From: CBDUXT01 sp965371245
GTDB lineage: Bacteria > Planctomycetota > Phycisphaerae > UBA1845
DNA length: 21,145 nt
Assembly: GCA_965371245.1 (NCBI GenBank)
Contig: CBDUXT010000094.1
Location: 1 to 21,145, forward strand
Reading direction: 5' to 3'
Part shown: in pieces, positions 1-6,545 of the stretch
How positions within the stretch are numbered: position 1 is the first letter of the stretch
Layout: every line of letters starts with the position of its first letter
Position numbers and translations under genes: made by a program
The notes under the pieces: model-generated
The model's database searches: none
The model's input: the letters and a program-made list of their open reading frames with translations, nothing else
Told to the model about the DNA's origin: nothing

Positions 1-286
1 GAGTCGAAAAAGAACGGCCGCAAGACTCGACACGTCATAGCGCTGTCATACTAGTTGGGTGGGCCATGGCTTTAGCCGTCGGGGACGCGAATCCGGCGAC
101 CATTCCAGCCTCCCCGCTGAAGGGGTGGCCACCCACCGAGCAAGACCCGCGGATTCAAGGCTGGCCGTACACTAGCCTGTTCGCAACGCGGCAACAGACC
201 TCGCCGAAGGCGCGGCTTTCGACCGGTATAAGGCCGTCCGTCAAGTCGACCATCGTGGCGTCCGACGACGCTCAGCGCGGCGGATG
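1..286. other. Intergenic region downstream of the operon, no supported gene
   Basis: No convincing coding sequence was found here; short open frames on both strands are Arg/Pro-rich, lack ribosome-binding sites and show no recognisable motif. The stretch contains a perfect 12-bp palindrome at 123-134 (GGGTGGCCACCC) next to a CCCC-N6-GGGG inverted repeat at 112-125. These could be a decayed repetitive palindrome or a weak transcript end for the minus-strand operon. There is no clear U-tract, so I do not call a terminator. Confidence 0.5.
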
Positions 287-868
287 TCAACCGCTGGCCG
301 GCCAGTCGGATTCGAGTTTCGTGGCCAACTGCTCGAGTTCCTCGCGGCTCTTGCCGCCGAACCGCTGGCACCCGACCTCACAGAACTTGCTACACAGCGT
401 GCTCTGGGTCTGGTCAGGCAGCATGCGATCGCTCATCACAAAGAGAATATCATCCTCCTTGGCAATGTGATTGGTCAGTAGTTCGACGTAGTCGCCGGCG
501 GCGCGGAGCCACCGCCGTGCGGCGTCGGCGTCGCCCTGACCGTGGGCGTCGAGGGCCTCGCCCATGTCGCGCGTCAACTGTCTGCCGACCTGATGCTCGT
601 AGAGCATGACGCCGATGGGTCCCTGGTCACGCGGCATGCCGCACGACTCCAAAGCCGGGAACAGAAGATCCTCCTCCTTCGCGTGGTGACACGCATCGGC
701 GAACAGGCGGAAGAACTCCACGCACCGCCCTGCCGCCTCGTGCTCGAATCCCTCGCCCGATTCGTAACGGGCTATCAGCCGGCGTAGGACGGCCAGCACG
801 CGGAGAATGACCTGGTGCTCGCTCTTTAACACCGCCGTGGGTTTGTCGATCTGATTTGTCGATTCCAT
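287..868 (-). CDS. Hemerythrin-domain protein with C-terminal CX3CX3C motif
   Basis: A 193-residue soluble protein without signal peptide or membrane segment, so probably cytoplasmic. The hemerythrin (HHE) four-helix pattern is visible: H18 in helix 1, H61/H62 followed by E65/E66 in 'HHAKEEDLLFP', H92 in 'EHQVGRQ', and H134 with E138/D139 in 'NHIAKEDDILF'. Such domains bind a non-haem di-iron centre that senses or carries O2 or NO, or protects Fe-S proteins. After the bundle comes a Cys-rich tail (C159, C163, C167) that is not part of the basic fold and could bind a metal or act as a redox switch. It is the last gene of the operon, 13 nt after the preceding ferredoxin gene; the ATG at 868 follows an AAAGG-like ribosome-binding site. 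A role in NO/O2 sensing or Fe-S protection is inferred from family and context. Confidence 0.85.
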   Translation of the reverse strand: MESTNQIDKPTAVLKSEHQVILRVLAVLRRLIARYESGEGFEHEAAGRCVEFFRLFADACHHAKEEDLLFPALESCGMPRDQGPIGVMLYEHQVGRQLTRDMGEALDAHGQGDADAARRWLRAAGDYVELLTNHIAKEDDILFVMSDRMLPDQTQSTLCSKFCEVGCQRFGGKSREELEQLATKLESDWPASG

Positions 869-881
869 CTCGTTCAGCCTT

Positions 882-1475
882 TCACAGGACTCGCTTCTCT
901 TGAATCGTAATGGCGTCGGGCGGGCACAGATACGCGCAGACGCCGCAACCGGCGCAGCCCTCTTCGTTGATGACCGGCAAGCCCTTCGCGTCGAACGCGA
1001 TGGCCTCGTTCTTCAGCGGGCATCGCGCCACGCAGTAGTCACACGGCTGCCCCTGCGTCACATAGCACTTTGCTTCTTCGATGACGGCCGTGCCCATCGC
1101 CACCGAGGCGATCGTCTCGACCCGCAAGGCCAGCGGCTCGCAGGCCGCGACGCAGGGCAGGTCTTCGCAAAGATAGCACGGTGATTCATCCCAGATAATC
1201 GCGGGCGTGCCGGCGTCGTCGCCGAACTCCGGCCCCAGCCGCCGGATCGACTGATAGGGACACGCCTCCTGGCAGGCCGTGCATCGCGTGCAGACCTCGC
1301 GAAACGCCGGTTCGGGCAGCGCGCCCGGCGGTCTAAGCCAGCTCCGCGGCGCGCTCTTTTCCCTGTGAGCCCGCTCGAAGAGGTCACTGGCGCGGTCGAG
1401 GATGCGCGCGGGGTTCACGTTGGTGAGCACCGACTCACAAAACCGCGTGAAGAACTCTCTGCGCGACACATCCAT
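882..1475 (-). CDS. NapG-like ferredoxin with four 4Fe-4S motifs (third copy in operon)
   Basis: A 197-residue polyferredoxin. It begins with 'SRREFF', a twin-arginine-like N-terminus, but the following region (to about residue 40) is not strongly hydrophobic, so Tat export is uncertain. The motif 'LRPPGALPE' near residue 48, typical of NapG-type proteins, precedes the clusters. Four Cys sets are visible: C62/C65/C68/C72, C100/C103/C108/C112, C137/C145/C148/C152 and C174/C177/C180/C184. NapG family proteins pair with NapH to move electrons from quinol toward periplasmic nitrate reductase. The ATG at 1475 lies 11 nt after the stop of the YHS polyferredoxin, so the two are probably co-translated partners. 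It is shorter than its two paralogs upstream mainly in the linker regions. Confidence 0.85.
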   Translation of the reverse strand: MDVSRREFFTRFCESVLTNVNPARILDRASDLFERAHREKSAPRSWLRPPGALPEPAFREVCTRCTACQEACPYQSIRRLGPEFGDDAGTPAIIWDESPCYLCEDLPCVAACEPLALRVETIASVAMGTAVIEEAKCYVTQGQPCDYCVARCPLKNEAIAFDAKGLPVINEEGCAGCGVCAYLCPPDAITIQEKRVL

Positions 1476-1486
1476 CGATCAACCCG

Positions 1487-3598
1487 TCACATGGCCGAGG
1501 TGCGCATTTCCATCGGCTGCTTGAGAAGCCAAAGGCTGAACACACTGAAACAGATCATGCCCACGAGCATGGGCAACTGGCTACGAAAGGCGCCTCGCGC
1601 CGTGCCGAACAGTCGCAGCGAGGTCTTCTGCGCGATCCACAGACTGTACACGTGGCCCACCAGAACCAGGAACACTTGCAGCACCCAGAGGCGACTCAGA
1701 GAAATCATCGGCGGCACGGTCCACGAGGCCGTCCCGAGCACGTTCCATCCCCAACCAAACGGGTCGGAAATCATGGCGACGACCTTCGGGCCTTCCATCA
1801 GCAGATGCTCGAGGTTGTGGGCGATGTGGTAAAAGAGCGCAATGGGCAACAGAGCATAGGCGTAGCGGATGAAGTAGTCGCGATAGGTCAGCGGCCTGGT
1901 GGCATGTACCCGGCCAACCTTCACGGAGACCCCGACGAGCGCTGCGTAGATCGCGATGGGAGCGAGCATGAGGACACCCATCCCGATGGAGAAACCGACG
2001 ATTCGCCCGAACCCCCCGACGTCTCGGATGCCATCGACAAACTGCTGCCACACCGGTGTCATGGTCAGCCCATGGAATCCCGTGATGGCAAGCATGAGCA
2101 GCGCCAGATACGCCTCGTCGGCACGGGGCTTGCCCTCGACCACCAGATCACTGCCCCAGGGGCGAAGGTTGACGGCCATGTTGTCGTGGGGGCATGCCTG
2201 CACGCACTCCATGCACTGGATGCAGTAGGTGTTCGTGGACAGCTTCCCAGGGTAAAGGAACGTCGGGCAGCCGTAGGCCGTCTCGCTGCCGGTCACGCAC
2301 TCCTTTCCGCTGCACGCCTTGCACACGGCTGCGCTCTTATGGCGAACCTCGGTACCGGCGAACAAGGCGTACAAGCCGCTAACGCGTCCGACCAGGCATC
2401 CGTATCGACAGAAGCTCTTTCGATCGAACAAGAGCGCGGACACGACGGCCATCAGCAGCATGCCGATCGCCAGGTAGGCCGTCACTCGTGGCTTCATCGT
2501 GACCCCGAAGCCCAGCTCGATCCAGGTCAGCCCCACGAACATCACGGTGGCAATGAGAATGTTGCGGACGATCTTCGGCCACTTCCATCCGAGGCTCAGC
2601 CCGTCGTCGGACTTTTTCCAGAATCGCAGTCGTTCGGTCCAGCCCGCGATGGCATCCCAGGGGCAGACATAGCACCAGCCCTTGCCCGCGAACATAATGA
2701 AGATGATCAAGAGCCCCCACCAGATCGTCCAGGTGAGAATCGGCGCGATGTTCAGCGCCGGGTTTTGATGGCCGAACAACCCGGCCGCGATGACCAGAAG
2801 AAAGAGCGCACTGACCACGGCCTGTAGAACGAAGCGGAACATGCGCGAGTACAGCGCGGTCCTTACCCACGCGATGGACAGCAAATCGAAACGGTCGCCG
2901 CGGACGGCGTGTGCCGCAACGGAACCCAGCGGCGCGATGGCCGCGTGAACGGGGTGAATCGGCAGTGCGATGGCGCCGGCCATCGCCGTGGCACCAGGCG
3001 GCATCGTTCGCGCCACCATTCGCTCACCCTCGCCGTGAATCTGCTCGCGCGTCATCCGCGCCGCGGACCGCGCGGGCTTCCTTGCCCGCGTCACCACCCG
3101 AGCGCCGCGACTGAGCCAGTCGAAGAGCCCGAAGCTGACGACCAACACGGCCGCGATCGAGGCGTAGTACATCCAGGTGGGGATGCCCCACATGCTGTGC
3201 ATGAAAAACGCCGCGGGATCGCGCTTGAACATGGCACGGTGGTCGGCGCTGCAAAGCTCATAGCTGTTGCCCAGGTAGGTGGCCGTGAACTGATGATCGG
3301 ATGCCACCGCTTCGTCACAGACGACGCAGCGACGCTGCACGAAGCGCTGCGGCTGGGCCAGGAATCGCTCGCGACATCGCTCGTTGCAGAAATGGTACGT
3401 TGTGCCTTGATAGGCGGCCTCGATCCCCCAACTCGTGTTCACCTCCATCCGGCAGACGACGTCGATCCATCGACCCGAGGCCGACGCCGATAGGCCCGCC
3501 GACCGATCGCCCGGCAGGTTCGTCGCGACCACGACGGCGACCACCGCGCCGAGCAGCAGATAAGGAAACAATAGCTTGAGACGATCCATAAACCCCAT
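1487..3598 (-). CDS. Membrane polyferredoxin (NapH/CcoG-like) with two N-terminal YHS/TRASH-type motifs
   Basis: 703 residues with several membrane spans. An N-terminal anchor (about 9-26) is followed by two tandem YHS/TRASH-like metal modules: C49 with C71/C75, then C91/C94 with C116. The polyferredoxin core has C309/C312 followed by Pro, C397/C401, C426/C429/C434/C444 and a classic C459/C462/C465/C469 set. The C-terminal membrane part carries a His cluster (H591, H594, H598) and H649, which could ligate haem or line a quinone site. NapH relatives oxidise quinol together with NapG; YHS/TRASH motifs usually bind Cu or other soft metals. At 703 residues it is far longer than NapH (about 290). 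Start ATG at 3598 follows 'ATAGGG'; an alternative ATG lies three codons inside. It is not NosR, since no FMN-binding domain is seen. The substrate partner is not known. Confidence 0.8.
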   Translation of the reverse strand: MGFMDRLKLLFPYLLLGAVVAVVVATNLPGDRSAGLSASASGRWIDVVCRMEVNTSWGIEAAYQGTTYHFCNERCRERFLAQPQRFVQRRCVVCDEAVASDHQFTATYLGNSYELCSADHRAMFKRDPAAFFMHSMWGIPTWMYYASIAAVLVVSFGLFDWLSRGARVVTRARKPARSAARMTREQIHGEGERMVARTMPPGATAMAGAIALPIHPVHAAIAPLGSVAAHAVRGDRFDLLSIAWVRTALYSRMFRFVLQAVVSALFLLVIAAGLFGHQNPALNIAPILTWTIWWGLLIIFIMFAGKGWCYVCPWDAIAGWTERLRFWKKSDDGLSLGWKWPKIVRNILIATVMFVGLTWIELGFGVTMKPRVTAYLAIGMLLMAVVSALLFDRKSFCRYGCLVGRVSGLYALFAGTEVRHKSAAVCKACSGKECVTGSETAYGCPTFLYPGKLSTNTYCIQCMECVQACPHDNMAVNLRPWGSDLVVEGKPRADEAYLALLMLAITGFHGLTMTPVWQQFVDGIRDVGGFGRIVGFSIGMGVLMLAPIAIYAALVGVSVKVGRVHATRPLTYRDYFIRYAYALLPIALFYHIAHNLEHLLMEGPKVVAMISDPFGWGWNVLGTASWTVPPMISLSRLWVLQVFLVLVGHVYSLWIAQKTSLRLFGTARGAFRSQLPMLVGMICFSVFSLWLLKQPMEMRTSAM

Positions 3599-3634
3599 GC
3601 CCTATCAGGCAGTGACCAGTCACATGTCCCGAGC

Positions 3635-3691
3635 CGCGGGCTTCAGCCCGCGCGGACTTCCATCAGCCGAGTAGGTCGGGTCATCGACCCG
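3635..3691. repeat. Two adjacent short palindromes in the largest intra-operon gap
   Basis: The 82-nt gap between the two polyferredoxin genes contains a perfect 7-bp stem with TTCA loop (3635-3641 with 3646-3652) and a 6-bp stem with ATC loop (3677-3682 with 3686-3691). The second overlaps the stop codon of the gene ending at 3681. No U-tract follows, so a strong intrinsic terminator is unlikely. The form resembles REP-like intergenic palindromes and could tune mRNA decay or partial termination between the upstream and downstream halves of the operon. Confidence 0.55.
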
Positions 3692-5210
3692 GCATTGCTC
3701 TTGCCGAGACCATGCGTCGGCGCAACCGTTTCTTCTGAACTGCCCGTATCACGACAAGACCGAAGATCAAGCCGAACGATGCGGTCAGCACGACGGACGA
3801 CGCGGACGACGGGTCGCCCGCGATCATCAGAAACGGAATAACCTCCTGGCGACCTTCGACCATCATGGTAAGCTCGACGACGTACTCACCGTCGATCGGG
3901 AAGGTCACCTGGAGTTTGTGCTCATTGTCGAACGGCCGGCGCCGCGTCGGCGGTACGATGACCACATTGTCACCGAACGTGCTGGTCTGCAGGATGCGAA
4001 CGGTGATCGCCTCGGCGAAGACGCTCTTTGTTACGCGGTTCTTGATATAGAATGCCAGATTGGCCGGCTCGCCCGGCGTGGGGATGCCCGGGTACGAAGT
4101 GAGCAGCACATCGTACGGTCCGGTCGTGGCCGGGTACTCCAGCGTCGGGCGCTGCGGGTAGTTCTCCTTGTAGGAATAGTGCGGCAGCCCCAGGATGTGA
4201 TGCCCGAACCCCGGTGAGGGCGACAGCAGAACCGTCAGCGCTGCGGCGGCGGCCGCCACCTTTCTAGGAAGCGCCCGCGAGCGACGGACGGTGCCGTGGC
4301 TCTGTCGCTTCGGAAGACCAATCGTGAAGTAAAGCGCCTTAGGGCCGCAGTGGCGAAGGCAGACGCCGCAGTTGTCGCACTCGATCGAGCCGGACTCGGT
4401 GATGGGGTTGATGCCCGCCTCGCACACGGGGATGCACTCCCGGCAGCCGGTGCAGGCAGTGGTCACCAGCTTCACGCGAACGGCCCGCTTCCAGCCGAGC
4501 ACCGCATACAGGGCACCGCCGGGACACATGGTTCGACACCACCATCTGGGCGAAACGAACACCTCGAAAGCAACCATCGCCCCCAGAAGAACCAACATAC
4601 CGGTCAGTCCGGTACCAAAGACCCAGGCGTGGGCCGCGCGGCTGATCACCGCCGGTGGATAGATCAAGGCGAACAGCGGCATCGACGTCACCGCGGCCAA
4701 CACCAAACCAACCAGCAGGAAGATGTACTTGTTGGCGAAGGAGAACTTGACGTCGCCGGGCTGAATCTCCGCGAAGCGCAGCAGCCGGCGAAGCTTGCCG
4801 GACAGCTCGAACAAGACATAGCCCGGGCAGATCCAGCTACAGAACACCCGGCCAAGGACCAGCGTCACAAGGACGGGCAGGAGAATCGAGACGAGAAGCG
4901 GAACGTGAATCGTCTTCGACGCGGCCAGCATCTCGGCGGCGGCAAGTGGATCGGTCAGCTCGACGCCCATCAGCCGCATCGACCAGACGGTACCCTTGTT
5001 GGCGTCGAGGAAGGCCTGTGGATCGTCCAGACGATCGACCAGCGGATGCACCATCTTGGTGACGACTTCGCCGCGCATGCCGGCCATGAGCTGCTCGTCG
5101 TCGATCACCCGCGCGGCGCGATAGTGGGCGTAGAGACTCAGGAGCGGAACGCCCACGACGATGACCAGCACCGCTGCCTGAACCCCGCGGCGGATGACTT
5201 GCAGCAACAT
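3681..5210 (-). CDS. NapH-like polyferredoxin fused to an extracytoplasmic FixH-like domain
   Basis: 509 residues from the ATG at 5210, which overlaps the previous stop by one base (TGATG) and has a G-rich Shine-Dalgarno 7 nt upstream; a GTG one codon earlier (5213) is possible. The N-terminal half is NapH/CcoG-like: a membrane span at about 9-28, C124/C128 and C225/C229 each followed by Pro, then two ferredoxin sets C253/C256/C259/C263 and C278/C281/C284/C288. A second hydrophobic stretch (about 316-336) leads into a beta-rich segment (about 337-465) starting with a His-rich 'GHHILGLPH', then a final span (about 472-489) and a basic tail. NapH normally ends after the ferredoxin sets, so this is a fusion; the extra domain resembles FixH/YtkA-like periplasmic modules only in general character. 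Likely role: quinol-linked electron transfer with the neighbouring NapG-like proteins. Confidence 0.8.
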   Translation of the reverse strand: MLLQVIRRGVQAAVLVIVVGVPLLSLYAHYRAARVIDDEQLMAGMRGEVVTKMVHPLVDRLDDPQAFLDANKGTVWSMRLMGVELTDPLAAAEMLAASKTIHVPLLVSILLPVLVTLVLGRVFCSWICPGYVLFELSGKLRRLLRFAEIQPGDVKFSFANKYIFLLVGLVLAAVTSMPLFALIYPPAVISRAAHAWVFGTGLTGMLVLLGAMVAFEVFVSPRWWCRTMCPGGALYAVLGWKRAVRVKLVTTACTGCRECIPVCEAGINPITESGSIECDNCGVCLRHCGPKALYFTIGLPKRQSHGTVRRSRALPRKVAAAAAALTVLLSPSPGFGHHILGLPHYSYKENYPQRPTLEYPATTGPYDVLLTSYPGIPTPGEPANLAFYIKNRVTKSVFAEAITVRILQTSTFGDNVVIVPPTRRRPFDNEHKLQVTFPIDGEYVVELTMMVEGRQEVIPFLMIAGDPSSASSVVLTASFGLIFGLVVIRAVQKKRLRRRMVSARAMPGR

Positions 5211-5932
5211 CACGCGGCCCCCCGGACGATGGCCTTGCGCGTTCGGACCACGCGGATGGCCGGCTCACCGCGCACGACCGTTCGGCAGATGTCTTCACAC
5301 AGGCCGCAACCGACGCAGACGTCGGTGAAGACGACGGGGGCGAGAAACGCGCCGGGCTCCAGCTTGATCGCCCGGTTGCGCAGCGGGCAAACCATGAAAC
5401 ACTCGCCGCATGGCCCACGGCGCTCGAGTGGCCCGCCCGCTTCGGTTGGATCACGACCCAACTCCATCAGGACGGCCTGCTCGCGGCGAATGCGCTTGGC
5501 CTTGAAGGAGAGACACAGATCCTCGCGCAGCTCGACGGAGCCCATGTCGGCCTCGCTCATGTCCGTCAGCGTGGGCAGGGCGCCTGTCGGGCAGGCAGGA
5601 CCACACTTCATGCAGAGCGTGCAACCGGCCCTTGCGGGATCGACATAGGGCGTGTGGTAGTGCTGTCCGTGCTCTTCGGTATAGAACTGAATGGCCCCCG
5701 GCTCGCAGGCATCCTGGCATCGATAGCAGCGAATGCACGCGGCGAGGAAATCGGGCTCGGGCAACGCACCCGGCGGGCGGAGCAATCCGGCGAGTTTCGC
5801 GTAGGGGCGCTTCACGGCTGGGAAGTGCGAGGCGCCGGCGCCAAGCAGCGTATGAAGCAGCTTACCGGTCAGGAGGAATCCAAGTCCGGCGGCGACCGTG
5901 CGCACGATGTCGCGGCGCGTCAGGGGCATCAT
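5210..5932 (-). CDS. NapG-like ferredoxin with Tat-like N-terminus
   Basis: 240 residues. I place the start at ATG 5932, which overlaps the upstream stop by ATGA; the longer in-frame extension to 6037 lies inside the preceding gene and has no homologous look. The N-terminus 'LTRRDIV' plus a hydrophobic stretch (about 11-31) is a plausible twin-arginine signal. 'LRPPGALPE' occurs at 51-59. Clusters: C66/C69/C72/C76, C104/C107/C110/C114, an interrupted set with C140 and C175/C178/C182, and C206/C209/C212/C216. This four-cluster layout is that of NapG. It overlaps both neighbours, which argues for tight co-translation with the NapH-like protein downstream, its likely partner at the membrane. Confidence 0.88.
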   Translation of the reverse strand: MMPLTRRDIVRTVAAGLGFLLTGKLLHTLLGAGASHFPAVKRPYAKLAGLLRPPGALPEPDFLAACIRCYRCQDACEPGAIQFYTEEHGQHYHTPYVDPARAGCTLCMKCGPACPTGALPTLTDMSEADMGSVELREDLCLSFKAKRIRREQAVLMELGRDPTEAGGPLERRGPCGECFMVCPLRNRAIKLEPGAFLAPVVFTDVCVGCGLCEDICRTVVRGEPAIRVVRTRKAIVRGAA

Positions 5933-6540
5933 GCGTTCACCGCCTTCACGCGAACGGCGTGCGGATAGCGAATGCAGGCGCGCTCGCAGCAGCCACACCC
6001 GATGCACGCCTCGGGATGCACGGTCGGGCGCTCCCATAAACCCACGGTCATGGCCTCACCCGCCAGCGGACACGCGCGATAACAAGCGCCACAGCTCCAG
6101 TTGTTATAGGAATAGCACAGGTCGAAATCGATCTGGGCCACGCCGATGGCAACCTTCGCGGCAATGTCCTCGCGCGTTTTCTCGACAAGCTGCAACGCAC
6201 CGCTCGGGCACGCCTCGGTACACTTTAGATAATCGCCGTCGGCCCCCATGCACAACATGCAGGCGGCCTTGCGCATGTGCATCGTCGGCGTTCCCGGTCC
6301 GGCGGCACGTGCGGAAGAAGGCATGGGTTCGAGGCAGTGGTTGGGGCACGCATCCATGCAGCGCATGCAACGGATGCAGGTCGAAAGAAAATCGCTCTCG
6401 GGAAGCGCGCCGGGAGGTCGTAGGGGACTCGGCGATTCCCCACCTGTTTGCTCGCCGAGCCCCGCTACGTACGATCCTCCTCCGATGGCCACGCCCAGCG
6501 CGGCCGACTGCTTCACGAACTCACGGCGACTCATTCCCAT
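5929..6540 (-). CDS. NapG-like Tat-exported ferredoxin adjacent to the NapA-like gene
   Basis: 203 residues from ATG 6540, five bases after the stop of the NapA-like gene; the longer frame to 6684 runs inside that gene and is rejected. A second ATG at 6534 would remove only two residues. The N-terminus 'MSRREFVKQSAALGVAIGG' is a good twin-arginine signal. 'LRPPGALPE' is at 40-48. Cluster ligands are C55/C58/C61/C65, C94/C97/C107/C111, C142 with C150/C153/C157, and C179/C182/C185/C189 with an extra C184. Family knowledge: NapG ferries electrons to periplasmic nitrate reductase. Its position directly behind the catalytic subunit makes it the best candidate for that enzyme's dedicated Fe-S partner. 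Confidence 0.88.
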   Translation of the reverse strand: MGMSRREFVKQSAALGVAIGGGSYVAGLGEQTGGESPSPLRPPGALPESDFLSTCIRCMRCMDACPNHCLEPMPSSARAAGPGTPTMHMRKAACMLCMGADGDYLKCTEACPSGALQLVEKTREDIAAKVAIGVAQIDFDLCYSYNNWSCGACYRACPLAGEAMTVGLWERPTVHPEACIGCGCCERACIRYPHAVRVKAVNA

Positions 6541-6545
6541 GCTGG

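Noticed and set aside
1..28. Possible terminator (GAGTC/GACTC inverted repeat with an A-run)
   Set aside because: Only a 5-bp stem with an 18-nt loop, and the A-run lies inside the loop.
1652..2827. 391-codon plus-strand frame
   Set aside because: Antisense to the YHS polyferredoxin; low-complexity His/Asp/Arg composition.
1487..3598. Assignment as NosR/NirI
   Set aside because: NosR has a periplasmic FMN-binding domain, which is absent; no nosZ-type gene is nearby.
4296..5648. 450-codon plus-strand frame opposite the NapH/NapG genes
   Set aside because: Shadow frame of two ferredoxin genes with intact cluster motifs on the other strand.
5933..6037. N-terminal extension of the second NapG-like protein to 6037
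   Set aside because: It runs inside the upstream gene and lacks a signal-like sequence, whereas ATG 5932 gives an ATGA overlap and an immediate twin-arginine start.
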